Source: Aphidius gifuensis
Taxonomy: Eukaryota > Arthropoda > Insecta > Hymenoptera > Braconidae
Assembly (NCBI RefSeq): GCF_014905175.1
Contig: NC_057791.1
Coordinates: 372,001-436,000, forward strand
Direction of reading: 5' to 3'
DNA length: 64,000 nucleotides
Shown here: positions 24,201-35,734 of the stretch, in pieces
Numbering within the stretch: position 1 is the stretch's first letter
Layout of the letters: the number at the start of each line of letters is the position of its first letter
Notes under the pieces: model-generated
Database searches by the model: none
What the model saw: only the letters and a program-made list of their open reading frames with translations
What the model was told of the DNA's origin: nothing
Made by a program: the position numbers and the translations under genes

Positions 24201-27200
24201 AAAGTGATGATGATGATAAAATTGAAATAATGAATAAAAAAGATGATAAAAAGATTGTGAATAATGATCAAAGTGAAGTGATATTAAAAACGTCTGATCA
24301 AGGTCAAGGAATGAGTCAAGATAATGCAACGAGAACAGAAGAACAACATGTTGGAACACCAATGGATACTGAAGATGATACGGTTGTTAAAGATATTGCT
24401 GAAAAACCAACAACAGCAACAACAACAACACCAGCATTACCACCGTCATGGTCATCAGTTGCTAAAAAAAATAACAGATCAAAAAAGAAAAAACGTAGAT
24501 GAGTAGAGGATTGCGTTGATATGCCTGGTGCCAGTCTTGCTCTTTATATATTATTCATGCAAGTTACTGGAGTTGATTGATTAAAATGGAAATAAAATTT
24601 AGCAAAAGGAAAAAAAAAAAAACAAAAATAAAAAGACAAAAAAAAAATATATAAAAATACAAAGAAAAAAAAAAAAAATATTAAAATACAAAAAAATAAT
24701 CGAAAAAAAAAAAGAAGTATATTTAAATGTAGATTATTTTTTTCTTTTTTAATTTTTTTTTTTTTGCTTGTAATTATAATCGATTTATAAATTCGATTAT
24801 AAATTTTATAAAAAATATTTTCCAATTTAATTAACAAGATTAATTATCGAAAAATTAACAATTTTTTCAACTCTTTTTTTTTTCTGTTATTTTTTTTGTT
24901 TTTAAATCAATGAAAATTAAGTTGATGATAAATTGAATGAATAGAGATGTTAATGATGACCTTGACAACAAATTAAACTGAATTAAAAAAATTAGATAAA
25001 ATTAATTAAAATATAAATGATGACTTTGAATTTATTAATAGAAAAAGTCACTAATATTTAAAATTTGGCCATTCAGTGTTCATTTTAGAGTATATCCATG
25101 ATGATATATATTTATTCAAAAAAACCATTAGATATTTTAAATGATTAATTATCATAAATAGCTAGAAAAAATTATAATTATATATTAGCAATGTTTATGT
25201 GCAACGTAAATATTTATCTGTATTATTTATAGCTTTTGAAAATCAATTTTTAATGATGATTGATTATATTCAAAATATATCAATTTTATTTAAATTGACA
25301 ATTCATCATTATAAAATTGAATAAGAAATTTAATTTTTTTTTTCTTCAAAAAGTATTAATTCATTTGTTCTTATAAAAATACTAGCCATGATTTTTTTTC
25401 AATACAATTGGATAATTATACCAGTCTCTATTCATTTATTTAAATAAAAAATTTTTTTTTCTTCTTAAAAAACTGGTAATCATAATAAAATTAAAATTCA
25501 TTTGATAATTCCAATTAAATTCAGTACAAAAAAACAAAAATATAATAGTTTAATTAAACACTTGGTATTATTTTACGGGTTTATTGATTGGATTATAGAT
25601 TATATTGCACAAAAAAAATAAAATGTTATTTACGTGAGCACACAGAATAGTTGAATTTATATAAAAAAAAAAAAATAATAATAATATATACTGTAATAAT
25701 AATTATTATCAAGGTATTTTAAATAATTATTAATTTTATTTTATTTTGCGTTTTAAAACAAATTAATAGTACTAATTTTTATCTATAGAAATTAATTAAA
25801 AAAAAAAAGACAAATCATGTCGGATTTTTAAAACGAGCTTTATTATTATTCAAAGCTTAATTTATTAATTGTACTAGCATCAAATATTTTATTCATTAAC
25901 GTATTAATATTATCAAAAATTTTACGTTAAATATTTCGCATTAATTTTTTTCTTTTTAAATTTATTATTATTTGTCTTAGACTGAGATATTATTTTAATT
26001 TTTTTTTTGTTTTTTTTTAAAAAATTCGTACCTCATGTGATTCAATAGGAAATTTTTTTTTTTTTTTAATTATTATTTATTTTAACGTGGTGCAAATTAA
26101 TTGCCATGAAAATTGGTGCGATGCTAATTAATTTGAAATGATTATTATTCAATTTAAATTATCGTGTAATTTTTTTTTTTTTGAAAATACGAGTTTTAAT
26201 TTTTAATTATTTGCAATAAAAATAAAGTGTTCATATAAAATATTTCGAAATAGTTTTAATTTCGGTGCATAATAGATGGAAAATTTTAAGCTAAATCATT
26301 GTTGATAAAAAAATTTATTTCATTTGAATTATTTTGATTTATTAAGTTTTTCTTTTCGAAAGAGTTTGTCGGTTATAATAGAAAATAAATCAATTAATTT
26401 TCACGAATATTAAAATACACATATATTAATTTACAATAAATAATATTTAACAACAAAATATATAATTATTTAAAAACTTGGGTTAAATTTTAAATGACAA
26501 TACTCACTATTAATTAATAATTTAATTTAAAAAATAAAAAAAAAAAAAAATATAAAATTTTTTTTTTTGTGATAATCACAATCAGCATTATTAATACATA
26601 ATACGTATTTTAATTAAATAAAAAAAATTAATTACTAGCTGCCCGATTGTCACAAAAAAGTGAAAAAATGTTAAAAAAATAAAAAAATATTAAAACAATC
26701 AAATAGAACAAAAAAAAACTAAATAAATTTAAAATAAAAAAAAAAAACGATTTCTAAAAATATTGCAATTTTAATAAATAACAATCGGCATTAATAATTA
26801 ATAAAAAAAATATGTGAATTTATGATTTTAAAAGTTAACTAGTAGAAAATATAAAAAAAAAAAAAATAAAAAGTATTAGAAGCTATTGAATTAATAAAAT
26901 AATTAATATATTCTTATTTACATTCGCCGATTGATGTTAGCTTTATCTGTGTGCTAATTAATTAACAAAAATTAATTATTATTATTAAATTATTGCCTTA
27001 TCATTGAGTTCATAATACTGTAGGTACTAATTAAAAATTTTACACAGCCAAACTGTGTAAAATACGTTTTAGATAATTAATAATTTATTGCACATTGATA
27101 AATAAATAAATAAAAGTATTGTCATTGAATGTAATATTAATTATTAATTAATAAATCAATTATTATTACTCGTGAGATTTCATAGCACATATAATAGATT

Positions 27201-27954
27201 GATAATAGCTTTATTCAAAATTATAAAATCATTATTTAAAAAAACTTGTTTTCCTTTTAAAATTTGACGATGAAAAAAATATCTGTGGTATATAAAAAAT
27301 AAACATACAGTGTGAAATATAATTTTACATCAATAATAATAATAATTGAGCAATAGTTTTACTGAAATTAAATTATAAAAATTAAAAAACTGTTTAGAAA
27401 ATTTTAACGAAAATAAAATACACGAGACGTATGTGATAATCATAAAATGTGCTTTTTTTTTTGCTTTTTTTTTTGACTATTTGTGGCATTAAAGGTGAAA
27501 TTATTGATATAACAAAACACTCACACAGACACACGATAAATAATTGTACAAAAAAAAGAACAAAAAAATATGTTTGTTGATTAAAATAGTGTGTAAGAAT
27601 TAAATCAGTGTGCATTGTCACATTGTATTGCAAGAGAAAATAAATAAAAAAAAAAAATATTGAAGCATAAAAAATGTTGTTTATAAATTGTTTATTATAA
27701 ACCAATAATTAAATAAATTATTAATAATTTTGTTATTGAAATTGATAATGAAGCTTAAAATTCAATTTATTAATTTTTTTGTATTTTTAATTAAAGGTGG
27801 AAGTCAGTCAGTTGCAAGCTATGAAGATTTAAGTTCAAGCAGTTTTAGTTCAGCAAGTAGAGCATCATTAGATGCAAGAAGTTCACCAACACCATCATCA
27901 TATGGAGCTGAAAATATGATGGTTTTTCCAGGTGATAGCAGTGGATCTATTTGA
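18255..27954 (+). CDS. BCAS3: BCAS3 (rudhira) WD40-repeat / microtubule-associated migration factor, short isoform about 910 aa
   Basis: BCAS3 is a cytoskeleton-associated beta-propeller protein that, with PHAF1, also binds phagophores. Exons: 18255-18377, 18481-20782, 20870-21019 and the terminal 27797-27954. The first exon begins MSADSPRRG; the propeller shows LILVLGYATGVQVW, NPIALGTRWLAYSEKK, FHVFRIQPHPGG and the BCAS3-domain block WLSQVEIVTHAGPHRRLWMGPQF. Insect-style inserts of His/Asn and Gln runs occur around 20030-20110 and 20490. The last exon (GGSQSVASYEDLSS... ending GDSSGSI) matches the Ser-rich end of the family. Exon 3 ends in phase 1, and both 27797 and 21849 accept in phase 1, so two 3' ends are possible. 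The 2.3 kb second exon is unusually long for BCAS3, which is intron-rich in vertebrates. Confidence 0.9.
21849..24502 (+). CDS. BCAS3: Alternative 3'-terminal exon of BCAS3 (adds about 884 codons of low-complexity sequence)
   Basis: Acceptor TTACTAG at 21842-21848 joins the phase-1 end of exon 3 in frame, giving GRRLVVERVG..., and the frame stays open to a stop at 24500-24502; the long product would be about 1742 aa. The tail is rich in Asn, Asp and Thr and is mostly disordered. Recurrent small motifs are visible: a Cys motif near LCAEEG, ICAEM, LCIAM and LCVEQG, and a DDDIEHI-type motif three times (about 22960, 23120, 23230). It ends in a basic cluster after PPSWSSVAKK, which could act as a nuclear signal. 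The long uninterrupted frame in AT-rich DNA argues for real coding. An independent gene is possible, but no ATG context at the start supports it and the splice frame fits. Confidence 0.65.
24503..27796. other. Long AT-rich intron / 3' UTR within the BCAS3 locus
   Basis: 3.3 kb with poly-A/T tracts and no credible ORF. It would be the 3' UTR of the long isoform (several AATAAA signals downstream of 24600) and an intron for the short isoform. I see no RNA gene or element with clear structure. Confidence 0.5.
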
Positions 27955-29083
27955 AATTACTTGAGGTGCGTTACCACATTGCCAAATTGGTTACGCTGCC
28001 TCAGGTAAATAATATTATGTGTTTACTGGATTTTATCAAGTATTTTATTATCCAGTTTATTATTATTATTACTATTATTATTATTAATATATTATTTAAT
28101 ATCACAATCCTCAATTGGGACCGGATAATCATTCAATGTAACACACAATTGGTAATTCCAAAATAGAAACAAAAAACAAAACGTACTAATTGTATTTTGC
28201 TGAGTGTTTTAAATTAAGTAACATCATGTACCTTTTTTATTTTTATTTTATTTACAAAAATTTTTGTATTCTTCTATATAATTTGATACTAAAAGAAAGA
28301 GATAATGTGAGAAAAAAACATACAAAAAAAATATAGACCACTAAGGTTGTGATAGTAGAAAATAAGCTAAAATTTTTTTTATTTTATTTTTTTAATTTGA
28401 AATATTATTTTGATTATAAATTGAATACAAAAAAAAAAACATGATAATTTCCAATTAATAATTTATAAATAAAAAACATTAAAGGACAAAATAATACATA
28501 ACACTCAAAAGTATAATCAAAGCTTACAAATTTTGTAAAAAAAAAAAATATAAAAAACAAAAATTAATTATAAATAAAATTATATATTTTTGTTAATCAT
28601 TTTTTCTAAATTAAAAAACAAAAAAAACCATGTAGCATTCTTATATCGTTACATTCTACTTGATAATTTAAAAAAAAAAAAAAAAAAAAAAGATCTGGGT
28701 AATTTTGCTGATGGAAAATAATATTGTTAAGTTAATAATTAAATTTATAAAAAAAATTAATTTGTTATTATTTTAATTATCACGACGTTTGTATAATTTT
28801 TTTTTTTATCATTAAAATTCAAAGATGTTGAATTTTGCATTTTGTAATATGTCTTGTATCTTGTGTATCATTGTTAACTATAAAAAAAAAAAGAAAATGC
28901 TTCACATTGCATCAAGTAAAGTTGTGTAATTTGAGAAGAAAAAAAAAATTGTCTGGTTTAAATAATCCAACAAGACCTGGATTTATTTAAAATCAAAGAC
29001 GTAATTTAACATGATACCTAGAATATAATTATAACTACTTTGATATGTGATTAATATAAAAAACAATTGAATGTAAATATTTG
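27955..29083. other. BCAS3 3' UTR and intergenic DNA
   Basis: AT-rich with several AATAAA-type signals (for example near 28470) and homopolymer runs; nothing coding. The 3' UTR of the short BCAS3 isoform probably ends in this stretch. Confidence 0.4.
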
Positions 29084-29339
29084 GACATCAAGAAAAGTTG
29101 GATATTAGTAAGGACTTTATACTAGACTTTTAACTGTATTTTTATCAACAATTATTAATCATTGGAACTTGATTAATCACACAATTAAATTCACTATCCA
29201 ATTACTATTTGGATATATTAATTAAAAAATTAAATATATCATTTTATAAAATAATTAAAATACCCATTGTGTAATTAATCAAGTAGATAATTTTTTTTTT
29301 TTTACACAGTTAAAAGTCTAACTATGTCGACTTGATGTC
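29084..29339. mobile_element. 256-bp inverted-repeat element (MITE-like or long hairpin)
   Basis: Ends are GACATCAAG (29084-29092) and CTTGATGTC (29331-29339). Inside, TAGACTTTTAACTGT pairs with ACAGTTAAAAGTCTA, and the innermost arms at 29168-29185 and 29266-29283 match at 17 of 18 positions. Nested complementary arms separated by short spacers give a long imperfect hairpin with an AT-rich loop. No ORF. Target-site duplication is not obvious. A MITE is the simplest reading; a hairpin-RNA locus is possible. Confidence 0.6.
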
Positions 29340-29641
29340 GTGACTTTATAATAAGTCAATTTTAATACCAGTTTTTGAAATAAAATTTTTAATCAACAAT
29401 AATTTGTCCTGTATTATTTATTTATTGTTTGCATAATTATTATTTTTTGTTTTAGTTGCTGTAATGAAAACCACATGATTTGAAATAAATTTATTTCGCA
29501 ATTTTTAATTGTTCTAGTTGATTAATTAATCATTGGAATATAAAGTGGTGATTTCACTTGATAAATACAATATAAAATAAATTATTCAACAAAGACAAAC
29601 TTGAAGAATAATCATTTAATTTTTTTTTTCAAATAATAAAA

Positions 29642-30010
29642 ATGTTAAATAAAATTATAAAATTTGTTTTTATTATTGGAATATTTATTTCGAATCTTCA
29701 GCTATCATTGAGTCATCAAAAAGATAATAATGGCAATAAAAAATTACAAGATTATAAAGCAGTACAAAATAAATATGGATTTTATTATCTTCCAATTTAT
29801 GAAAGTTTAAACCGAAATGTTTGGAATAAATTAAAAACAACAACAACAACACCAAAAAATAAAAGTTTAAAAGTTGTTGATGATGATGAACGTATTGCTG
29901 CTGCATTAAAAGCTGAACCAGATGCAGAAATGTTACCAGCTGGATACAGTGGTATTGCACCACCTGGAGTTGATCATATGGAGATGAATAATTCATCTGA
30001 TGAACGATAA
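29642..30010 (+). CDS. Small secreted protein of unknown family (122 aa)
   Basis: A single-exon frame starting with a clear signal peptide: basic N-terminus, a hydrophobic core (FVFIIGIFISNLQLSLS) and a likely cleavage near residue 24. The mature part is about 95-100 residues with a Tyr-rich segment (KYGFYYLPIYES), a Thr run, an acidic/Ala patch (DDDERIAAALKAEPDAEML) and the C-terminal AGYSGIAPPGVDHME stretch. No Cys in the mature part, so no disulfide fold. I do not recognise the family; it resembles short insect secreted or neuropeptide-precursor-like proteins only in general layout. Codon use matches neighbouring genes, and the ATG is preceded by an A-rich leader. Real-gene confidence is moderate because homology cannot be checked here. 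Confidence 0.6.
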   Translation: MLNKIIKFVFIIGIFISNLQLSLSHQKDNNGNKKLQDYKAVQNKYGFYYLPIYESLNRNVWNKLKTTTTTPKNKSLKVVDDDERIAAALKAEPDAEMLPAGYSGIAPPGVDHMEMNNSSDER

Positions 30011-30551
30011 TAAAAATATAAATTGACAAATAAATATATATTTCAATGTTAATTAATAAATATACGTTTTTTTTTTTAATGAAAATGTTAATGTTAAATT
30101 ATTAAAAATATAATTAATAAAAGATAATAAAAAAATATTGTTTGAACTTTGTTATGTAAAATTAATTTTTGGAAATTTGTTTATTTATATTTTTATTTAT
30201 TTATTTGTTAATTAATAATTTTGATTAATATTTAATTTCGAAAGAAGATACCTTCTTATCTATTTTACTCTCCTTTTATTTTCGAGCGATTTTTCAAAGC
30301 CTCGCGCATATCACCACCACAGCATAACAACCACACAACAACAAATCAATTTCAAAGTAGATTTAAAAAAATTCTTTCTAATCCATGAAGATTAGAGAAC
30401 AATAATATATATATTATATAATATATAAACTTCAGAAAATAATAATATATATATAAACAGTAATAAATAAAATTCAATATGTAATTAGTTACGCAAATGA
30501 CTAGTAGATGGCCAAAAAAAAGCTTTCTCGCATGTGGTGAAGTCGCTAATC
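30011..30551. other. Intergenic DNA between the small secreted gene and the RNA candidate
   Basis: AT-rich; a moderately GC-rich patch at 30270-30350 (GAGCGATTTTTCAAAGCCTC, then CACCACCACAGC) carries no ORF. A conserved-looking block CTTTCTCGCATGTGGTGAAG at about 30522-30541 sits where a proximal sequence element of a snRNA-type promoter would be expected for the RNA candidate downstream. Confidence 0.35.
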
Positions 30552-30747
30552 GTTTCTATATATAGAAGAAACAATTTTATATCATCACTCGGAGTGCAGG
30601 GGGGTGCGTCACGCCTTCGGGCGGGTTGACGTAAAGGAAAAGATGTAGCTTATGCTTAATCTTTCTATATGTTGGTCTTCTTTCACCTGTTGAGCCCTTT
30701 CAAGTTTGTAACGGGTTAACCTTAGGCACTCATACTTTTGCATTTTT
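30552..30747 (+). ncRNA. Candidate structured small RNA with TATA element and T-run terminator
   Basis: A marked GC peak in very AT-rich DNA. CTATATATAG at 30556-30565 lies about 25-30 bp before the proposed 5' end (~30587-30590). GAGTGC (30592-30597) pairs with GCACTC (30726-30731) to close the molecule. Inside are a C(UUCG)G tetraloop hairpin, CGTCA-CGCC-TTCG-GGCG with a 3-nt bulge then TGACG (30607-30631), and an AAAGAT/ATCTTT hairpin with an inner AGC/GCT. T-runs at 30735-30747 could stop RNA polymerase III. This fits a type-3 Pol III gene of ~145-155 nt. I could not match it to U6, U6atac, 7SK, Y, vault or SRP RNA. The transcript is inferred. Confidence 0.5.
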
Positions 30748-32093
30748 AATTACTAATTTAAACAAATTTTTTTTTTATCTATTTGTCTATTTAAATTAAA
30801 ATTACGCAATACTACTGTTTTCAGGACCAACTCTATTTTTGTTTCCCTATGTTTGAAAAAGAAAGAGACAGTTATAAATAAATAAATATAGTGTAAATAA
30901 ATAAGCCTACTATCTAATAACAACATATTTATTAATAATTATATATGTATAATTTAAAATTAGAAAAAAAAAGAATTGAATAAAATAACTATTAAAATAT
31001 ATAGGAAAAATTTGCACATAATAATTAATAATAGTATTATTTGTGCTAAATTAAAATAAAAAAAATACTTTAAATTATTTTTTTTTTCATGAGTTAATAA
31101 CAATTGAAATATGAAATTAATAAATTATTTAAAATTTAAGACAATCGAATAAATTAAATAAATATTTTTCTATTTAAAAAATAATCAATAACAACTTTTG
31201 CAGATTTTTACAAGAATAATATTCTAGTCTTTATGTTCTAATTATTACATCTATTACATTTATATTATTTTATTCTAATTCAAATACTATTCAATGAATT
31301 TTCATCGACTCGTTGGAAAATGTTTTAGGGTAACATCGTTTACAAAAGGTATCATCATCCTCCTCCTCCTCTTCCTCTTTGTTGAAATAACATTGCAATA
31401 TACCTTCTTGCCTATTCTAAACTCCTAATAGATTGTACATATTTCTACATCTAAACCGCATGCGATATTCAAAAATATGTATTTCAAATCATTCAATAAG
31501 AGTATCAAAATAAATGTCTTTTTTTTTTTTTTTTGATGTATAACTACTGTAATTATTTATTAAAATATATATATATTTTTTAAAATTATTTAATTATAGT
31601 AATTATTATTAAAAACTTGTTGATTGACAAAAAATATAATAATTTGAAATTATCAATTAATTTTGTAACTATGTAATTAAAGTTTATTGGAATTTTTTTA
31701 TAATTAAATTTAAATTTTACTAATTTAAATTGATATAATTTTAATAAATAATTTATCAAGTTGGGAGCAATAACCACATAACAACTTGATGACAAATTCA
31801 TTGCTTCGATTAGATAATTTATTGTTAAAATCACTCAACAGCAACAGCTTCAAAAAAAAAAAAAAAATCTGTCTACAAGTATAAAAAAATTTTGTAATAT
31901 CTAGACAATTATCGTTCCCCTCTATTGATTAGTACTTTTTTTCAATTAAATATATAAAATGTTACATTGCTTCGATTTCTCCAAGAATATTATCTATATA
32001 AATAGCTTGATAAAATTAAAATATCGTCTTAAGTTGTTGAACAACATAAACAACTTGCAGAGTGTGTACAACAAAATCAATAAAAAAAAAAAA
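30748..32093. promoter_or_regulatory. Intergenic and promoter region upstream of the first His-rich gene
   Basis: Mostly AT-rich without coding potential. A CCTCCTCCTCCTCTTCCTCT tract is at 31360. TATATAAATAG at about 31995-32005 is a good TATA-box match ~90 bp before the chosen ATG. A second weaker TATAAAA lies at 31880. No further features recognised. Confidence 0.4.
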
Positions 32094-32846
32094 ATGAGAA
32101 ATATTGACAAGTGGTCAAATGTCTGGACAGTTGTATTATTATTATCAAGTATATTAATAATAACAGTATCAAGTCGTAAAATAAATAACAATGATAAAGA
32201 TGATTTAGCTGTTGCTGCAAATAATCATCATTATGAAAAAGGTGACAGTGAAGAGCATCATGATGATCATTATTCTGAAGATGGTGAAAAAGGTGATAAA
32301 GGATACAAAGGTGATCATGGTCATGATGAAGGTAAAAAAGGACATCATGATAAAGAACATCATCATGGTCATTATGATGAAGAAGAAGGACATAAAAAAC
32401 ATCATCATCATGATGATGGTTATTTCTCTGATCATCATAAAGGTGAAAAAGGTGAGAAGGGACATAAATTTCATGAAAAAGGTAGTTTTGGAAAAGGCCA
32501 CAGTACAAAAGGACATCATGAAGTTAAAAAATTAGATGAATATAAAAAAGATAAAGAATTTCATGATGAACATCATGATTCTGGACATCATGAAAAACAT
32601 GGTGGACAACATCATGAGGATGAATATAAAAAAGGACATCATCATAAAAAAGGACATCATAAAGGTGGACATCATGAGGATCATTATGGTAAAAAAGGAC
32701 ATCATAAAAAAGGCCATCATCATCATGATCATAAAGGACATAAAAAAGAAGATGGACATGATGATCATCATCATCATCATCATGGTTATGGTAAAAAAGG
32801 TGGACATGATGATCAAAAAAAATGGTCACACAAAAAAGGACATTAA
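32094..32846 (+). CDS. Secreted histidine/lysine/glycine-rich protein, DUF4779-like (250 aa)
   Basis: The ATG at 32094 is preferred over an upstream in-frame ATG at 31959 because it starts a signal peptide (VWTVVLLLSSILIITVSS, cleavage near residue 26). The mature chain is built almost entirely from His, Lys, Gly, Asp and Glu: GEKGDKGYKG-type collagen-like charge repeats, then HEKGSFGKGHSTKGHHEVKK, a YKKDKEFHDEHHD block and a long GHHKKGHH tail. This order (GEKG repeats, GKGHSTKGHH, DEYKK...F.DEHH, His tail) is what I recall for insect DUF4779 proteins, whose role is unknown. The His density would bind transition metals; secretion is predicted. Single coding exon. A paralogue with the same layout is at 35801-36708; an SDR gene lies between them on the other strand. 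Confidence 0.82.
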   Translation: MRNIDKWSNVWTVVLLLSSILIITVSSRKINNNDKDDLAVAANNHHYEKGDSEEHHDDHYSEDGEKGDKGYKGDHGHDEGKKGHHDKEHHHGHYDEEEGHKKHHHHDDGYFSDHHKGEKGEKGHKFHEKGSFGKGHSTKGHHEVKKLDEYKKDKEFHDEHHDSGHHEKHGGQHHEDEYKKGHHHKKGHHKGGHHEDHYGKKGHHKKGHHHHDHKGHKKEDGHDDHHHHHHGYGKKGGHDDQKKWSHKKGH

Positions 32847-33201
32847 TTTATTTTTCATTTTAATTTTATTATTTTCAAATAAAAAAAAAAAAAAAAAAAA
32901 ATTATAAAATATTATTTTATATTAATATTTTCGATTACAATGATATTTTATTTTATTTTTTTTTTTTATTTATATCACAATATGTTATTATAAAATATAA
33001 AAACACTTAAAAAATAAAATAAAAAACTAAACATAATTAATTTGTAAATTTATTTGTATAACAAAAATTTTCTTTTAAAATTGATTAAGTATATTATGTA
33101 TCTTATATATTATTGATAAATTTTTTTTTGTGCGTTTACAAGACGGTATGAAAATTTATTATAATTAATATATTATTATTTTTTAAGTATGCGCAGATAA
33201 T
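32847..33201. other. Short intergenic stretch between convergent His-rich and SDR genes
   Basis: AT-rich 3' UTR sequence with polyadenylation-like AATAAA runs on both strands. Nothing else seen. Confidence 0.4.
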
Positions 33202-34293
33202 TTATTGTTTTGTCATGATTACTTCACGTGCTGGTTGTCCATTTTCAACAAGCCAAACACTTCCACTTTTTCCATTATTCAAAACATGAATAAGTGCTTT
33301 GGCAACATGTTCAGCTCTGAAATAAAAATATAAATAAATATAAATAAATTAATTAATTAATCAACTAGCTTATTATCTTACTTTTGAATAACACATGATG
33401 CTGTATCACGACGCCATGCATCTTCATAACGTGGAACAAGTAATTGTTTTCCAATGTCACGAACAAGATCACTGTTTGTTGCACTTGGACATATTGACAT
33501 GACACTTATACCAGTTGCATCAAGATGATATTTGTCCTGTTGAAAATAAATCATCAATAAAATAAATGTATATAATTAAAATATCCTAATAATAATTACC
33601 CCAAAAGCTCTTGTGAGACTGACAATTGCTGATTTTGTTGCTGAATAAATTGGCACACTAACATATGGATCAAGACTTGTGTTGCTGCCAGTATTTATGA
33701 CAACTCCACCACGACCACCCTTGTCAATACCAAGATATCTTTGAGCCAGTAACATTCCTCTTATTACACCATTCTTTAAAATACAATAATTATATTTTAT
33801 TATTGCTAAATCAACAAAAATCAATTTCAACTTACAAGATTAATGTCAACTTCAAGTTCCCAAAATCTGTCATTCATTATTCCTGCATTATTTATAACAA
33901 TATCCAAACGACCAAATGTTGCAATTGTCGTTCTGAATGATTCTGTTGATAATATTATTTAAAATTAAAAATATATATATTTAATATGGCATTTTTTATT
34001 AAATTTATTACCTTCAAATTGAGGATAATCAGTAACATCACATGGACAAAATAAAATACGATTTTTACCATGTCTTAATGATAAACTTCTTGCTAATTGA
34101 TCACCCTCTTCAGCATTAATATCACATATTGATACCTATTTATTAAAAATCAAATTAAAAATGCATTTATTTACTAAAAATATTATTTTGCACTTACTGA
34201 TGCACCATTGTTTAGCAATTCTTCAACATAAGCTTTTCCAATTCCAGTTGCTGCTCCAGTAACAAGTGCAACACGTCCTTTAATCTCCATCAT
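33202..34293 (-). CDS. Short-chain dehydrogenase/reductase, 15-hydroxyprostaglandin-dehydrogenase-like (256 aa)
   Basis: Classical SDR, an NAD(P)-dependent oxidoreductase. Six exons on the minus strand: 34293-34198, 34135-34012, 33942-33836, 33773-33600, 33536-33382 and 33316-33202; all phases agree and give the standard ~250-residue length. The Rossmann motif TGAATGIGKAY is at residues 12-22. The acidic residue ending strand 2 (ICD) indicates NAD preference. INNAG is near residue 87, the active-site Tyr/Lys is in YSATK, and a Ser is found in NTGSNTS. After the catalytic helix comes the ICPSATNSDL stretch, in place of the usual PG motif. The C-terminus resembles 15-PGDH-like insect enzymes in which substrates are mostly unknown. 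It lies between the two His-rich secreted genes, in opposite orientation; nothing suggests a shared function. Confidence 0.9.
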
Positions 34294-35730
34294 AAAAATT
34301 CTATCTAAAATCAATTGATATTAATTAATTTTTCCAAGTCTTTTGTATTTTTTTTTTGTATTTAAAATTGGCAAAGTTACCTCACCCTTTGAGCCAACAC
34401 CAACAATAAACAGATAAATTTAAAAAAATAATTATATAAATTAAACAAACCTTGATGAATTGTTTTGATGAATAATTATTGATAATTACTTAAAAAATAA
34501 TAATAATTAAAAATGTTAAATTTATTTAGGACGGAAATAATCTCAAGGTGTGGCCAATGTCACCAGTGAGACACCAGTTCACCAGTTGTTTGGATTGTCT
34601 AACAGTGTGAATATTCCACAACATGTTTTTCTACGACACAGAGTCTGCGTATTAGTAACTATTGAAATATTACAAGTGGGAGTTTATATCCCACCCAGTG
34701 TGTATAATACAGTGAGGGATGAATATTTTCAGACTACCCCTATTTTTCTACATGGTTAATACATGAATTGCTTGATGACTTGATGGTGTCATTCTACCTT
34801 TGGGAACATGTGGAATATTGATTGTTCAAGGCGTTGGAGCGAGTCAACATTTATATTTTTTTATCAATAGAAATATTATTATTTTTTGTAAAACAAACAA
34901 TATTTAAAAGTTGTATAATTAAATATTGATTTTTTTTATTTTTATATATTGATGTTGTTGCATGTCTAGATTGTTATTTATTTAAATTGATTTATTTTAT
35001 TGTTGGACATCTAGACAAGATTTATTTTATATACTGTAACATGCGAGCAGAATTGGCAAGGAGGTTGAACACTGTAACTATTGATGCTAGACAAGATGAA
35101 ATGTCCATTGTCTATTATTTAACTTGATTATTTTTATGATTGATGGACCATTTTATTGTTCACTTAATTTCTCAAACAAAATAAAAATACATTTTTCAAT
35201 TTTACTAATTAAATTTAAAATACATTTGCCAATTTAAAAATTGCATCAAACAATGAAATATATTTTTATATATTTTTTTTATCATCTTTTCTTCATACTG
35301 TCACTTTCTCCTTGAATATTGTTTAATTCACTCAACCGTTTACAAATTATTCAAGCATACTATTAAAATTTAAAAAAAAAAAAAAAACAAAAAAACTTGG
35401 TTTTTAGATGATTACATCAAGGCCCCAAGAATAAGTCTTTAAATATTTCCTAATTAATTTAATAAATAATTTAAAAAACAAAAAAAAAAAAGGCACCAAC
35501 ATTTAATCTCAAAATCACCATGTAAATAATTAATTTTTTAAATGATAATAATTAATTTTTTAACTTGTACATCAAATACTTTCTTCTTAAATAATTTGTG
35601 TTTTTTTTTGTTTGTTTGTTTGTTTAATTGTTGTATTTATATAAAAATAAAATTGTCCTATATCGAAAGTTTGCGAAAGAAATCATTGTGGAAATTGAAA
35701 CGTAACGAATGAAATTATTACGTAGTTAAA
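34294..35730. other. Intergenic DNA with a hairpin-rich GC patch at 34540-34860
   Basis: The patch contains GTGGGA-GTTTATA-TCCCAC, repeated GGTGT/CACC-type complementary pieces and ATTCCACAACATG with a near-complement GAACATGTGGAAT at about 34802-34816. An eroded inverted-repeat element is plausible. A second pair, TGTCTAGA (about 34963) and TCTAGACA (about 35009), is present. The remainder is AT-rich and empty. Confidence 0.35.
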
Positions 35731-35734
35731 TGAC

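Noticed and set aside
32076..32829. Long frames on the opposite strand and in other frames of the His-rich genes
   Set aside because: They are Met/Ile- or Asp/His-rich mirror images of GAT/CAT codon repeats and have no start context or homology.
34550..34759. Small ORF at 34550-34759 in the hairpin-rich patch
   Set aside because: It lies across inverted repeats and has no supporting start context or homology.
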